From: Massilia rubra | Lineage (GTDB): Bacteria > Pseudomonadota > Gammaproteobacteria > Burkholderiales > Burkholderiaceae_D | Reading direction: 5' to 3' | NCBI RefSeq assembly: GCF_011682065.1 | Contig: NZ_VUYU01000003.1 | Span: 310,001-374,000 of the forward strand | Length of the DNA stretch: 64,000 nt | Part shown: positions 1 through 10,692 of the stretch, one piece after another | Position numbering within the stretch: position 1 is the stretch's first letter | Layout of the letters: every line of letters begins with the position of its first letter | Program-made: the position numbers and the translations under genes | The notes under the pieces: model-generated | Seen by the model: the letters and a program-made list of their open reading frames with translations, nothing else | What the model was told of the DNA's origin: nothing | Database searches by the model: none

Positions 1-98
1 GCCTCGTAGGCGGGAACCTCATTTTGTAGAGCCGCCAGCGGCTTTGAAACAAACTTGGATTCCCGCCTACGCGGGAACGACGGTTTGGAGCTTAGCGT
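1..98. repeat. Intergenic inverted repeats (REP-like)
   Basis: Gene-free stretch at the left edge. CGTAGGCGGGAA at 5-16 is the exact reverse complement of TTCCCGCCTACG at 60-71. The second copy also folds alone: TTCCCGC (60-66), loop CTAC, GCGGGAA (71-77). A third small hairpin, AGCCGC/GCGGCT, lies at 30-43. The TTCCCGCNTNCGCGGGAA type of sequence is familiar as a scattered intergenic repeat in betaproteobacteria. It sits downstream of the DUF3034 gene and may also end its transcript, but there is no T-run. Confidence 0.6.
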
Positions 99-989
99 TC
101 AAAACCCCGTCTGCACCGACAAATACGCGCCGCGCTGGCGCTGGGGGTTGAACACCGTAATATCCCCCAGCACCGCGTAGGCCGCCGTCACCGACACATG
201 CTTGCTGGGAAACCAGGCCACGAACACGTCGTAATACGCCTTTTCATTGTCCACCCCCAGATTGTGCGGCTTGCGGCGGTATTCCACGCCGGCCACCAGT
301 TGGCGGTCCACCAGGTACGCGGCCGACACTTCCAGCATCGCCTTGCAGGAATCGCCCTTGTCGCCGCCAAACCCCAGTAAACCCATCTGATTGGCCCTGG
401 TCGCGCGCACGGTGGCGTTCAAGAGCAAACTCTGCTGCAATAGCAGCTTGGTCGCGGCCACGTAGAGATCGGTGCCGCTGTCATCCTTCGCACCCAGTTG
501 CGTGACCCTGGTCACGCCCAGCGCCCCCAGCCCGCCCACGCCCTTGTTGCGCTTGTACATCGCACCGACGGCGATCTGCGGCATCAAGCTATCCTGCCCG
601 TACACGGCGTCGCCCGCCACTTTCACTTTTACGCCAAGAATATCCTGCTTGATGCTCAGCTGGTTCAGCGGCGCCAGGCTGCCCTTGAAATGCTGCTGCG
701 CCAGCGACAGTTCAACCCGGTCGGCCAGCCCCAGCGCCACCCCGGCCGTGTCGAGCGTGTAATCCTGGGTGCGCACGCCGGTGTAGTGCGCGTTCGCGCC
801 CCAGCTGTCGCGGCTGCCATAGCCGGTAATCAGCGCCCACGGGGTCAGGCCGCCGCCGCCGGCGCCTTCGAGCTGGCTGACCCCGCCCGTCGCAGTGAGC
901 TTGCCCAGGTCGGGCCGGCCCTGCCCGTACGCCGCACCGGCCGTCAAACTTGCCGCCAAGAACAAGCTACCCACGCGCGTGATCTGCAT
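99..989 (-). CDS. DUF3034 family exported protein
   Basis: Protein of 296 aa. A signal peptide (about residues 1-23, ending AGAAYG) is followed by the DUF3034 pattern: GGVSQLEGAGGGGLTPW near the N-terminus, then many alternating hydrophobic/polar strands and a C-terminal aromatic (GF). This resembles a small outer-membrane beta-barrel, though the family's function is unknown. The ATG at 989 follows a GGGAGA Shine-Dalgarno; an in-frame ATG at 1022 has none and would put residues before the signal peptide. It is divergent from the ECF sigma factor gene across about 200 bp, so it could be a target of that sigma factor; this is inference from position only. Confidence 0.85.
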   Translation of the reverse strand: MQITRVGSLFLAASLTAGAAYGQGRPDLGKLTATGGVSQLEGAGGGGLTPWALITGYGSRDSWGANAHYTGVRTQDYTLDTAGVALGLADRVELSLAQQHFKGSLAPLNQLSIKQDILGVKVKVAGDAVYGQDSLMPQIAVGAMYKRNKGVGGLGALGVTRVTQLGAKDDSGTDLYVAATKLLLQQSLLLNATVRATRANQMGLLGFGGDKGDSCKAMLEVSAAYLVDRQLVAGVEYRRKPHNLGVDNEKAYYDVFVAWFPSKHVSVTAAYAVLGDITVFNPQRQRGAYLSVQTGF

Positions 990-1189
990 ATTGTCTCCCG
1001 ATGAAGGTGTTGCACGAACCAACTCAGCCGTCTCTACAATACTGCGTACGCAAACGGCGCGCGATTGGATTCAACTATTTTGCTATATTTCGCAAATATG
1101 TTTGTTGTAATCCGATATGCCTTTGCGATAACCTCACCGGGCACTCCGCGCCACGCCGCGGCCACCCGAACCCACTGTCAAGGCGCTCA

Positions 1190-1780
1190 GTGTCCATCGA
1201 CGTCAACCCGCTCGACCCGCAGCAACTACGCACCTGGCTCCTGGCAGCCGGCAAACGCGATGGCGGCGCCTTCCGTTCCCTCTACGATGCAACTTCGCCG
1301 AAACTGTTTGGCTTCGCGCTGCGTATATTGCACAAGCGCGAGCTCGCTGAAGAGGTTTTGCAAGAGAGCTATGTCGCCATCTGGAACAATGCCGCCAACT
1401 ACCAGAGTCATCTCGCAGCGCCGATGACCTGGATGGCGACCATTGTCCGCAACAAGGCGTTCGACCACCTCCGGCGCAGCGACGTCTCGGTTGAAATCGA
1501 TGCGGAACAGTTTGATAGTGAAGTCATGAATGCTCTACAGGATCCGCAGGCGACGCCGATCGAGGCGTTGCAGATGAGTGGCGATGCGAAAGCGCTGGCG
1601 TGGTGCATGTCCGCGCTCGACGGCATGCATCGCCAGGTTGTCGCGCTGGCCTATTACCACGACCTGTCGCACAGCGAAGTGGCCGAGCAGATGAAACTAC
1701 CAGTCGGAACCGTCAAAACCTGGATCAGGCGCAGTCTTGAAAAGCTGCGCACCTGCCTCGCGAAACGGGAGCAAACATGA
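1190..1780 (+). CDS. ECF-type RNA polymerase sigma factor (SigK-like)
   Basis: Protein of 196 aa. Region 2 spans about residues 25-95 (FRSLYDATSPKLFGFALRIL, ELAEEVLQESYVAIW, the -10-reading part TWMATIVRNKAFDHLRR). Region 4 is near the C-terminus (LAYYHDLSHSEVAEQMKLP followed by GTVKTWIRRSLEKLR), a helix-turn-helix reading the -35 element. The GTG at 1190 is chosen because AAGG lies just upstream and the length is typical; no ATG fits. It overlaps the anti-sigma gene by ATGA, the classic coupling that keeps a sigma factor and its inhibitor in ratio. The upstream gap is AT-rich with ATATTT-CGC-AAATAT at 1085-1099, possibly part of the divergent promoter region. Confidence 0.92.
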   Translation: MSIDVNPLDPQQLRTWLLAAGKRDGGAFRSLYDATSPKLFGFALRILHKRELAEEVLQESYVAIWNNAANYQSHLAAPMTWMATIVRNKAFDHLRRSDVSVEIDAEQFDSEVMNALQDPQATPIEALQMSGDAKALAWCMSALDGMHRQVVALAYYHDLSHSEVAEQMKLPVGTVKTWIRRSLEKLRTCLAKREQT

Positions 1781-2481
1781 ACATCCGACATAACATTGTC
1801 CTGCGCCAGAAACTGGCGGCGGAATACGTGCTGGGCACGCTCAGGGGCGGCGCGCGGCGCCGTTTCGAAGGCTGGCTGCACCAGGACGCCGACTTGCGCA
1901 ATATCACCGCGCAGTGGCAGCAGCGCCTGGCACCCATGGCCGAGTTTGCCGGCGATGTGGCGCCGCCGAAAAGCGTGTGGCGCGGCATCGAACGGCGTCT
2001 GGACCTCAAGCCGAAAAAGACCGGCGGCTGGCGCTTCTGGCAGAGCGACAACCTGGCGTTCTGGCGCAACCTGGGGATGGTGTCGACCGCCATGGCGGCC
2101 CTGCTGCTGGTGGTGGTAGTAAGCTACCGTCCGGTCGATGCGCCGGTCATTTCGTACGTGGCGACCTTGAGCGACGACAAGGCCCAGCCCGCCATGGTGC
2201 TGACCGCCGACCGCAAGCACCACGCTCTCGATGCGCGGGTGGTGGGCGGCGCGCCGGTTGCGGCCGACAAGAGCCTGCATCTGTGGGCGGTGCCGAAGTC
2301 GGGCAAGCCGCGTTCGCTGGGGGTATTGGCTGACAACCAGGGCCGCTTCACCTTGACCGACAATGCCATCAGCGACGATGTGGCGGTGCTGGCGGTGACC
2401 CTGGAGCCGAAGGGAGGCTCGCCCGATCCGAATGGACCGACCGGGCCGATTGTGTACAAGGGCAATTGGGTGAGCTTGTAG
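1777..2481 (+). CDS. Anti-sigma factor, RskA family
   Basis: Protein of 234 aa that should bind and hold the preceding ECF sigma factor at the membrane. The N-terminal cytoplasmic part (about 1-90) has the zinc-less anti-sigma look (LRQKLAAEYVLGTLRGGARR, a WQ-rich segment, W-RGIERRL). One membrane helix lies at about 100-117 (MVSTAMAALLLVVVVSY). The extracytoplasmic RskA C-terminal domain follows, with SLHLWAVPKSGKPRSLG and LAVTLEPKGGSPDPNGPTGP; the GGSP-PTGP motif is typical of this family. The start overlaps the sigma gene stop by 4 bp. Release by regulated proteolysis is known for the family; the signal is not visible here. Confidence 0.92.
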   Translation: MNIRHNIVLRQKLAAEYVLGTLRGGARRRFEGWLHQDADLRNITAQWQQRLAPMAEFAGDVAPPKSVWRGIERRLDLKPKKTGGWRFWQSDNLAFWRNLGMVSTAMAALLLVVVVSYRPVDAPVISYVATLSDDKAQPAMVLTADRKHHALDARVVGGAPVAADKSLHLWAVPKSGKPRSLGVLADNQGRFTLTDNAISDDVAVLAVTLEPKGGSPDPNGPTGPIVYKGNWVSL

Positions 2482-2491
2482 TATCGGCACT

Positions 2492-2537
2492 GTCGGTTCC
2501 GCCCTTGGCGGAACCGACTCCCCGCCTCGGTGCGGGG
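2492..2537 (+). terminator. Hairpin pair after the sigma/anti-sigma operon
   Basis: A perfect 12-bp stem, GTCGGTTCCGCC / GGCGGAACCGAC (2492-2503 and 2507-2518, 3-nt loop), is followed at once by CCCCGC/GCGGGG (2520-2525 and 2532-2537). There is no T-run, so this may be a Rho-assisted or bidirectional end between the convergent anti-sigma and globin genes. The GC-rich stems also resemble scattered intergenic repeats. Confidence 0.6.
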
Positions 2538-2558
2538 ACGACGCGTGCCTGGCCGATC

Positions 2559-2990
2559 CTACTTCGTCACGATATCCTTCTGCATCGGCGCCAGCCTGGC
2601 CACCAGCTTGTTCTGCACCGCCGGCGCCACGCCGTTCTTGTCCATGGCCGCCTGCAAGTCCTCGGCCAGCGCGTTGAACTGGGCGTTGGTGATGTTTAAG
2701 CCATCGTGGATATCCTTCATGTCCTTGCCCTTGTACTTGCACGGGCCGCCGGAGAGCGCGCAAAACTGCTCTTCCAGCCGCATCGACAAGTTCTTCAGGT
2801 CGGTATCCTTGAACGATTCCTTGATGCGCGCGTCGGCCATGATCATCGGCACGAAGGTGTCCACGATCTTCTTGATCCCGCCCTGCCCGCCCAGCCCCTG
2901 GTAGGTGCTGTCGTCGGTGGCGGGCCCGTGGACGCAGCCGCCGGCCAGCGCCAGCGTGCCGATGCAAAAAAGCCGGGTCACCGTTTTCAT
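2559..2990 (-). CDS. Exported group I truncated hemoglobin
   Basis: Protein of 143 aa. After an N-terminal export signal (MKTVTRLFCIGTLALAGGC) comes a complete short globin: YQGLGGQGGIKKIVDTFV (the glycine-rich AB corner of truncated hemoglobins), the helix E area, and DIHDGLNITNAQFNAL, in which His95 fits the proximal heme ligand. The signal ends in a weak lipobox (LAGGC), so it may be a lipoprotein anchored outside the cytoplasm; cytoplasmic location is usual for the family. The start at 2990 has GGAAAAAG upstream; ATGs at 3005 and 3050 lack a Shine-Dalgarno. A periplasmic heme protein could bind oxygen or NO; the ligand is not determinable here. Confidence 0.88.
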   Translation of the reverse strand: MKTVTRLFCIGTLALAGGCVHGPATDDSTYQGLGGQGGIKKIVDTFVPMIMADARIKESFKDTDLKNLSMRLEEQFCALSGGPCKYKGKDMKDIHDGLNITNAQFNALAEDLQAAMDKNGVAPAVQNKLVARLAPMQKDIVTK

Positions 2991-3059
2991 TCTTTTTCCA
3001 ATCATGGTTAACAGCCAATCAAACTTGGCACCGAATCGCGCCCGCCGCAACAGCTGTGA

Positions 3060-5366
<2,307 letters not shown>

Positions 5367-5515
5367 CCGGCGCTCTCTGGCTGGTGGAGTGGCGCCGCGA
5401 CGAGTCGGAGCAGCGCCAGGCGTCCGGCCATGATGCGCCTTTCCATACAATTGTCAAACGGAAGTTACCCGATGTATAACGTTGACTCGACGATCGGGGG
5501 CCAGCGCGCCAGCGC

Positions 5516-5938
5516 TTATTTGGGATACAGAATCATCTGGGTGCAGCGGAACAGGGCGATGGTCTTGCCATTCGCTTCATTGGTGACCACCACGTCCCAC
5601 ACCTGGGTGGTTTTGCCGAGGTGGGCGGCCTTGGCCACGCAGGCGATCGCGCCGTCGCGCGCGGTGCCCAGGTGGTTCGACTTGAGCTCGATGGTGGTGA
5701 AGCTGTTCGCCCCTTCCGGCAGGTTGGCCACGCAGGCGTAGCCGGCGGCGGTGTCGGCCAGGGTGATGACGGTGCCGGCGTGCAGGAAGCCGTTGGGCGC
5801 GAGCAAGTGCGGCTTGATCTCGAGGCGCGCGGCGACTTCGCCGCCGCCGACACGGGTAATTTCCACGCCCATGTAACCGGGAAGCGTGCCGGCGCCGAAA
5901 CTGTTCATCGATTCAGGGGTAAACTGGTGCGTGCTCAT
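5516..5938 (-). CDS. PaaI-type hotdog thioesterase
   Basis: Protein of 140 aa, the usual size for a hotdog-fold acyl-CoA thioesterase of the PaaI group. Seen: GYMGVEITRVGGGEVAARLE (first strands), then PNGFLHAGTVITLADTAAGY, the hallmark N-GxxHGGxxxxLAD-like segment in which the Asn/His region and Asp/Thr line the active site. It probably hydrolyses an aryl- or acyl-CoA ester in the cytosol; the substrate is not deducible. GGAAACGCC precedes ATG 5938; a start at 5968 is possible but adds 10 atypical residues. It is divergent from the DUF1287 gene. Confidence 0.88.
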   Translation of the reverse strand: MSTHQFTPESMNSFGAGTLPGYMGVEITRVGGGEVAARLEIKPHLLAPNGFLHAGTVITLADTAAGYACVANLPEGANSFTTIELKSNHLGTARDGAIACVAKAAHLGKTTQVWDVVVTNEANGKTIALFRCTQMILYPK

Positions 5939-6012
5939 GGCGTTTCCGTTCGTGTTTAAAATAAGCACGATTGTACGTTTTTATTCCCAGCCCGGTTAAC
6001 AGAGGTCCGATC

Positions 6013-6642
6013 TTGAAAAAATTTGCTTTGAGAATGCTGTACTTGCCCGTGCTGCTGTCCGCGTGGGCGTGCGCCCCCGGCGCCCTGGCCCAGGACGCCG
6101 GGCCGGCCCGCCTGGTGGAGGCGGCGCGCTCCCAGATCGGCGTGACCACCAAGTACGACCCGCGCTACGAGCGCCTGGCCTTCCCCGGCGGCGATGTGCC
6201 GGCCGAGCGCGGCGTGTGCACCGACGTGGTGGTGCGCGCTTATCGCAAGGTGGGGGTGGACTTGCAGGAACTGGTCCATCGCGACATGAAGACGGCCTGG
6301 AATGCGTATCCGAAATTGTGGCAACTCAAGCGCCCCGATCCGAATATCGACCATCGCCGCGTGCCCAACCTGGCCACCTTTTTCACGCGCCACGGCAAGT
6401 CGATGACACCCGCGCGCGAGGGCGCCGCCTACCAGGCGGGCGACGTCGTCACCTGGATGCTGCCGGGTAACCTGCCGCACATCGGCATCGTCTCCGGCCA
6501 GCGCAGCGCGGCCGGGGTGCCGCTGGTGATCCACAACATCGGGCGCGGCACCCAGATCGAAGACAGCCTGTTCACCTATCCGCTGACCGGGCACTACCGC
6601 TTCAATCCGCCCGCCAAAGCCACCGTCAGCGCAAGCCGCTGA
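6013..6642 (+). CDS. DUF1287 exported protein (YijF-like)
   Basis: Protein of 209 aa. I chose TTG at 6013 because AGAGG lies 7 nt upstream and the protein then opens directly with a signal peptide (KKFALRMLYLPVLLSAWAC ... ALAQ). The mature part is a full DUF1287 domain: ARSQIGVTTKYDPRYERLAFPGG, RGVCTDVVVRAYRKVGVDLQ, HRRVPNLATFF, YQAGDVVTWML and LPHIGIVS. The Cys in GVCTD and His in LPHIG match the NlpC/P60-like (CHAP-like) catalytic layout, suggesting a periplasmic amidase/peptidase, but the activity of the family is not established. It converges with and overlaps the next gene by 17 bp. Confidence 0.88.
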   Translation: MKKFALRMLYLPVLLSAWACAPGALAQDAGPARLVEAARSQIGVTTKYDPRYERLAFPGGDVPAERGVCTDVVVRAYRKVGVDLQELVHRDMKTAWNAYPKLWQLKRPDPNIDHRRVPNLATFFTRHGKSMTPAREGAAYQAGDVVTWMLPGNLPHIGIVSGQRSAAGVPLVIHNIGRGTQIEDSLFTYPLTGHYRFNPPAKATVSASR

Positions 6643-8221
6643 CCGAGCCTTCCTTCGGATAGTCGATCTTGTACTCGACCTGGAATTTGGCGCTCGCCCC
6701 GGCCGCCAGGGTCTTTTTCCAGGCCACGACGCCACGGCGCTGTTCCCAGGTGTCGGTGAACGGTTTCGGATCGAACACCGCCTCGACCTTGACCTCCTCG
6801 GACGTGCTGACCGGGGAGGAATCGAACACCAGCATCTCGACCGGCGTGCTGTGGCGGTTGACCAGGGTGAACACGTCGGCGCGCACGCTGGTAGCGCGCC
6901 CGCCGAAGATGCCCTTGCTGCCGGTCTTGCCGGCCACCGGATCGAGCGACACCTTGACCAGGTCGTCGCGCCCGAACGAGAACAGCGCCTTCTCGCCATC
7001 TTGCAGATTCCACTGGGTGGCGCCGATGTAGCCGCCGTCGCGGAACAACTGCATGTTGCCTGTCGGCCACACACCTTCCGGACGGGCCGCTTCGGCCATG
7101 ACGATGGCAAACTTTTCCAGGCGCGGCGTCACGCGCAGGTGCTGGGTGACCGGCAGCGCCAGGGTCGACAGCGTGACCGAGGTGGCGCGCCCGTCCGAGG
7201 CCAGGTTGACCCGGCCCGGCACCTCGAACTCGGTGGCGAAGACGCCCTGCAGTTCGGCGATATCATATTCGTTCGCGCGCTTGATCGAGCTGCCGGTGAT
7301 CTCCACTTTTTGCTTGCGTTCCATCGACATGACCGGGGCCGGGGCCGGGGCGTAGGCTTGCATCTGCTGGGGTGGCTGCGGCGGATAGTAGCCCAGCAGC
7401 CACGGCTGCGGTTCGCGTCCGGTAGGCGACAGGCGCGGCTGGCTGGTCGAGAGGGTCAGCTTGACGTTGCTCCAGTCTTCCCCGGTGCTCTGCGAAATCG
7501 TGGCCAGGCGCTCCAGGTCGACCCTGGACGCGGCCGAGTCGAGACTGGCGCGGTAGCCCGGTTTCCAGCCGGCATTGTCGCGCTGGTAGCTGATGGTCAG
7601 GGTCCCGGCTTTGGCCGCCGCCAGGCGCACCACCATGCTGCGCACCTGCTTGCCGTCCGGATCGAGGCCCGCCAGGTCGCTTTCGAGCGCCGCGATTTTC
7701 TTGTCGAGCTCGCGCTGCTGCACGGCCAGCTTCTGGATCTTGATCAGGGCCTCGCTGGCGCCGCGCCCCAGGGTGTCGAGCACGCCGGCCAGCGCCTTGC
7801 CGTTGTCCGGCCCTTGCGCCCTGGCGCCGTCGGCGGCGCCGCCGTTGTAGCGTTCCAGATAGCCCTTGACGATGGCGGCCGACTTGGCCTCCGCGTCGAG
7901 CACGGCCTTCTGGTCCTTGAGGCGCTCGATCTCGCCGGCCAGCTTCGCTTCAAGCGGGTTGACCGCTTCGCTGCCGGCCTTGTCGCGCGAGACCACGTCG
8001 GCCACGCGGATGCCGGGCGCCGCTTGCACCCGTACCGATTCGAGGTTGAAGTTGGCCGGCAAGCCGTCGATGACGACCTCGGTGGCGCCAGCGGCGACCT
8101 GGGCCGTGCGCACCACGGTGGCGCTGCCGGGATACAAGGTGACGGCCGTGACCGGGGCATTGGTGCTGGCCAGGCACAGGGGACTCGACAGGGCCAGGAC
8201 GGTAAACAAGGTTGGGCGCAT
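6626..8221 (-). CDS. MuiA-family protein (DUF4140/DUF4139)
   Basis: Protein of 531 aa. Signal peptide (about 1-20, LCLAS), then the N-terminal DUF4140 domain (VTLYPGSATVVRTAQV, GLPANFNLESVRVQA), a long coiled coil (about 85-190: EAKLAGEIERLKDQKAVLDAE ...), and the DUF4139 C-terminal domain (ISYQRDNAGWKPGYRASLD, ISQSTGEDWSNVKLTLSTSQP). Relatives are called mucoidy inhibitor A, a name derived from a loss-of-function screen; the biochemical role is unknown. Probably periplasmic or envelope-associated. A Pro/Gln/Met-rich linker (PPQPPQQMQAYAPAPAP) interrupts the C-terminal half. ATG at 8221 gives the signal peptide its correct position. Confidence 0.88.
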   Translation of the reverse strand: MRPTLFTVLALSSPLCLASTNAPVTAVTLYPGSATVVRTAQVAAGATEVVIDGLPANFNLESVRVQAAPGIRVADVVSRDKAGSEAVNPLEAKLAGEIERLKDQKAVLDAEAKSAAIVKGYLERYNGGAADGARAQGPDNGKALAGVLDTLGRGASEALIKIQKLAVQQRELDKKIAALESDLAGLDPDGKQVRSMVVRLAAAKAGTLTISYQRDNAGWKPGYRASLDSAASRVDLERLATISQSTGEDWSNVKLTLSTSQPRLSPTGREPQPWLLGYYPPQPPQQMQAYAPAPAPVMSMERKQKVEITGSSIKRANEYDIAELQGVFATEFEVPGRVNLASDGRATSVTLSTLALPVTQHLRVTPRLEKFAIVMAEAARPEGVWPTGNMQLFRDGGYIGATQWNLQDGEKALFSFGRDDLVKVSLDPVAGKTGSKGIFGGRATSVRADVFTLVNRHSTPVEMLVFDSSPVSTSEEVKVEAVFDPKPFTDTWEQRRGVVAWKKTLAAGASAKFQVEYKIDYPKEGSVSGLR

Positions 8222-8329
8222 GGTGTGCTTTCGGGTTCGGACGAGGATGGACATAGGATTGAAACGCGCGCTGGCGCAAAACGGGGTTAAACCGGGGCTA
8301 AACGGACACGAAAAAGGTCCTGCCCATGG

Positions 8330-9256
8330 TCACACGCCTGCCAGCGCGCTTTCCCAGTAGGGCGGCTGGCCCACATGGTCGCGCAGGTAAGCGATGAACA
8401 GCTGCGCCTTGACCGGGTGCGAACGCCCTGGCAAGCGCACCGCGTGGATGCCGTCGGTGACGACCGACGCACCCTGGCTGGCCGGTCCGAACAAGGGCAC
8501 CAGTTGCCCGGCGACCAGCGCGTCGCTCGCCAGCCAGCTCGGCAGGTGCGCCACGCCGGCTCCGCCGACGGCCGCGTCCAGCATGAAATCGACATCGTCG
8601 CTGCGCAGGGTGCCGCTGACCGGCAAGGGCTTGTTGCGGTTGACGCCCTCGAAAGTCCACCAGCAAGCCAGGGCGCTGCGGCTGACGTAACTCATGCAGT
8701 TGTGCCCGAGCAGGTCGAGCGGGGTGGCCGGGGTGCCGCGCCGCGCCAGGTAAGCCGGGCTGGCGCAGGCGATGCGCCGGCGCGGCGCCAGCCAGGTGGC
8801 CAGCAGGTCGCTGTCGGGCAGCGGGCCGAGGCGGATCGCCACATCGACGCGCTGGGCCGACAGGTCGACCACGTCGTCGTTGAGCTGCAACTCCAGTTCC
8901 ATCAGCGGATAGCGGTGCAGGAACTCACCCAGGATCGGGGCGATGTGGCGCCGCCCGAACGCGCGCGGAGCGGTCACCGTGAGCACGCCGCGCGGCTCCG
9001 GATCGACCGCCGTGACGGCCGCCTTGGCTTCGGCCAGCTCGGCTATCAGGTGGCGCGCACGCGGCACGAAACGCTCGCCGGCGTCGGTCAGCAGCACCAC
9101 GCGCGAACCGCGCACGAACAACCTGGCGCCGACTTCGGCTTCGAGCCAGTCGATCCGGCGCGACACCGACGACACCGCCAACTGCAAGGTTTTGGCGGCG
9201 CGCGACAGGTTGCCGCTGTCGACGACGGCGAGAAAACAATGCAGGGCATCGAACAT
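8330..9256 (-). CDS. LysR-family transcriptional regulator
   Basis: Protein of 308 aa. The N-terminal winged HTH (FLAVVDSGNLSRAAKTL, SSVSRRIDWLEAEVGARLF, DAGERFVPRARHLI) is followed by a periplasmic-binding-like effector domain with the DSDLLATWL-type pocket region. The CrgA-like subgroup is suggested by PRGVLTVTAPRAFGRRHI and VDVAIRLGPLPDSDL. It is divergent from the exported metallo-hydrolase gene, the standard layout for a LysR activator and its target, with two palindromes in between. ATG 9256 has GGAG upstream; the longer start at 9331 would run through those operator-like sequences. Confidence 0.92.
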   Translation of the reverse strand: MFDALHCFLAVVDSGNLSRAAKTLQLAVSSVSRRIDWLEAEVGARLFVRGSRVVLLTDAGERFVPRARHLIAELAEAKAAVTAVDPEPRGVLTVTAPRAFGRRHIAPILGEFLHRYPLMELELQLNDDVVDLSAQRVDVAIRLGPLPDSDLLATWLAPRRRIACASPAYLARRGTPATPLDLLGHNCMSYVSRSALACWWTFEGVNRNKPLPVSGTLRSDDVDFMLDAAVGGAGVAHLPSWLASDALVAGQLVPLFGPASQGASVVTDGIHAVRLPGRSHPVKAQLFIAYLRDHVGQPPYWESALAGV

Positions 9257-9275
9257 GGGAACGGCTCCGGTGAGG

Positions 9276-9337
9276 TTTGCGCACAACGCAAAGATAGTTT
9301 GCACATTGCCATATTGTTCCGCGCGGCGCAACGTTGC
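9276..9337. promoter_or_regulatory. Candidate LysR operator palindromes
   Basis: The gap between the divergent LysR and hydrolase genes holds TTTGCG-CACAA-CGCAAA (9276-9292), a dyad of the T-N11-A class bound by LysR proteins, and a perfect GCAACGTTGC at 9328-9337. The first lies just upstream of the regulator start, suited to autoregulation; the second is closer to the hydrolase promoter. Assignment to this LysR is inferred from position. Confidence 0.5.
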
Positions 9338-9399
9338 ATACTGCTGTTGCTGTGTTGCTGCGACTTAGCTTTTTCCCATCACTCTGAACGAAAGACGCC

Positions 9400-10368
9400 A
9401 TGACTGAATTCTTCCGCACCCCGCGCACCCTGATCCTGGCGGCCGCCCTTGGCGTCGCCGCCTTCACCGCCAGCACCGTCCACGCCGCCGCGCCGATGGC
9501 CAAGGTGTCGGCCCCCGGCTACTTCCGCATGATGCTGGGCGAGTTCGAAGTGACCGCGCTGTCCGACGGCACCACCGAACTGCCGGTCAACAAATTGCTC
9601 AAGACCACCCCGGCGAAAATCGACAAGGCGCTGGCCAAGTCCTTCCTGGCCAGCCCGCTCGAAACCTCGTTCAACGCGTACCTGATCAATACCGGCAGCA
9701 AGCTGGTGCTGGTCGACAGCGGCGCGGGCGGCCTGTTCGGCCCCAACCTGGGCAAGCTGGTGGCGAACCTGAAGGCTTCCGGCTACCAGCCGGAGCAGGT
9801 CGATGAAATCTACATCACCCACTTGCATCCGGACCACGTGGGCGGCATCGCGAAAGACGGCGCGGCAACCTTCGCCAATGCCGTGGTGCGGGCCGACAAG
9901 CGCGATGCGGACTTCTGGCTGAGCCAGGCCAACATGGAAAAAGCCCCGGCCGACGCCAAGGGTTTCTTCCAGGGCGCGATGGCCTCGCTCAAGCCCTACA
10001 TCGACGCCAAGCGCTTCCAGCCGTTCGAAGGCGATACGCAACTGGTGCCGGGCGTGAAATCGACGGCGACCTATGGTCATACGGCCGGGCACACCAGCTA
10101 CGTGGTTGAAAGCGGCGGCCAGAAGCTCCTGTTGGTGGGCGACCTGATCCACGTGGGCGCGGTGCAGTTCGACGAGCCGACGGTGACGATTGCGTTCGAT
10201 TCGGATGAAAAAGCCGCGCTGGCACAGCGCCTGAAAGCGTTCAGCGCCGCCGCAAAGGACGGCACCTGGGTGGGCGCATCGCACTTGCAGTTTCCCGGCA
10301 TCGGGCACGTGCGCAGCGCCGGAAAATCGTATCAGTGGGTGCCGGTCAATTACACGCAGGTGCGATAA
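9400..10368 (+). CDS. Exported metallo-beta-lactamase-fold hydrolase
   Basis: Protein of 322 aa. Signal peptide (about 1-30, STVHAAA), then an MBL fold: LVDSGAGG, the zinc motif HLHPDHVGG, GHTAGHTSYVV (third His cluster) and VGDLIH (bridging Asp). The layout matches secreted MBL hydrolases related to acyl-homoserine lactonases and to the PNGM-like group, not classic B1 beta-lactamases. The substrate could be a lactone or another ester. Located in the periplasm or outside the cell, and probably controlled by the divergent LysR regulator. ATG at 9400 directly precedes the signal peptide. Confidence 0.9.
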   Translation: MTEFFRTPRTLILAAALGVAAFTASTVHAAAPMAKVSAPGYFRMMLGEFEVTALSDGTTELPVNKLLKTTPAKIDKALAKSFLASPLETSFNAYLINTGSKLVLVDSGAGGLFGPNLGKLVANLKASGYQPEQVDEIYITHLHPDHVGGIAKDGAATFANAVVRADKRDADFWLSQANMEKAPADAKGFFQGAMASLKPYIDAKRFQPFEGDTQLVPGVKSTATYGHTAGHTSYVVESGGQKLLLVGDLIHVGAVQFDEPTVTIAFDSDEKAALAQRLKAFSAAAKDGTWVGASHLQFPGIGHVRSAGKSYQWVPVNYTQVR

Positions 10369-10378
10369 GAACGCCACA

Positions 10379-10403
10379 GCGCCCCGGGTGGATCACGGGG
10401 CGC
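10379..10403. terminator. Hairpin between convergent genes
   Basis: GCGCCCCG (10379-10386) and CGGGGCGC (10396-10403) form an 8-bp stem with a 9-nt loop in the short gap between the stops of the hydrolase (+) and the 90-aa protein gene (-). Probably a bidirectional transcription end, though without a clear T-run. Confidence 0.5.
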
Positions 10404-10419
10404 ATCCGCTGTTGCACAA

Positions 10420-10692
10420 TCAGCCGGTGCGTCCGGCTTTTTTCACGAGCTCGAATTCGTGCGCAAGCAGGTACAGGCCGCTGCACGCCGATTGCCCCGG
10501 CCCCTCTTCCCACCAGGTGGTGACGCTGATTTTGCCTTCCTCGGGAAATTCCTCAATAGGATATTCGTTGTTGAGCATCGCCAGCGTATGCGACAACTCG
10601 TCGGCGGGAAGCCAATCGAGCAGCCCCTGGTCGATTTCCAGTACGCGCACCATATCGCCAATCGCAACCTCGTTGCCGTGCCGGTCTTTCAT
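10420..10692 (-). CDS. Uncharacterised 90-aa protein of the lip operon
   Basis: Small cytosolic protein with no signal or membrane helix. Its start MKDRHGNEVAIGDMVRVLEI looks like a small SH3/KOW-type beta-barrel (HGNEV-IGD-VRVL); the acidic middle (EEFPEEGK) and WWEEGPGQSACSGLY are distinctive. I do not recognise a named family. It is last in lipB-lipA-hydrolase-this gene: the hydrolase stop and this ATG share TAATG, and GGAAAGAA provides a Shine-Dalgarno. This is an operon tail with translational coupling. A longer reading frame exists up to 10812 but lies inside the hydrolase gene. Confidence 0.7.
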   Translation of the reverse strand: MKDRHGNEVAIGDMVRVLEIDQGLLDWLPADELSHTLAMLNNEYPIEEFPEEGKISVTTWWEEGPGQSACSGLYLLAHEFELVKKAGRTG

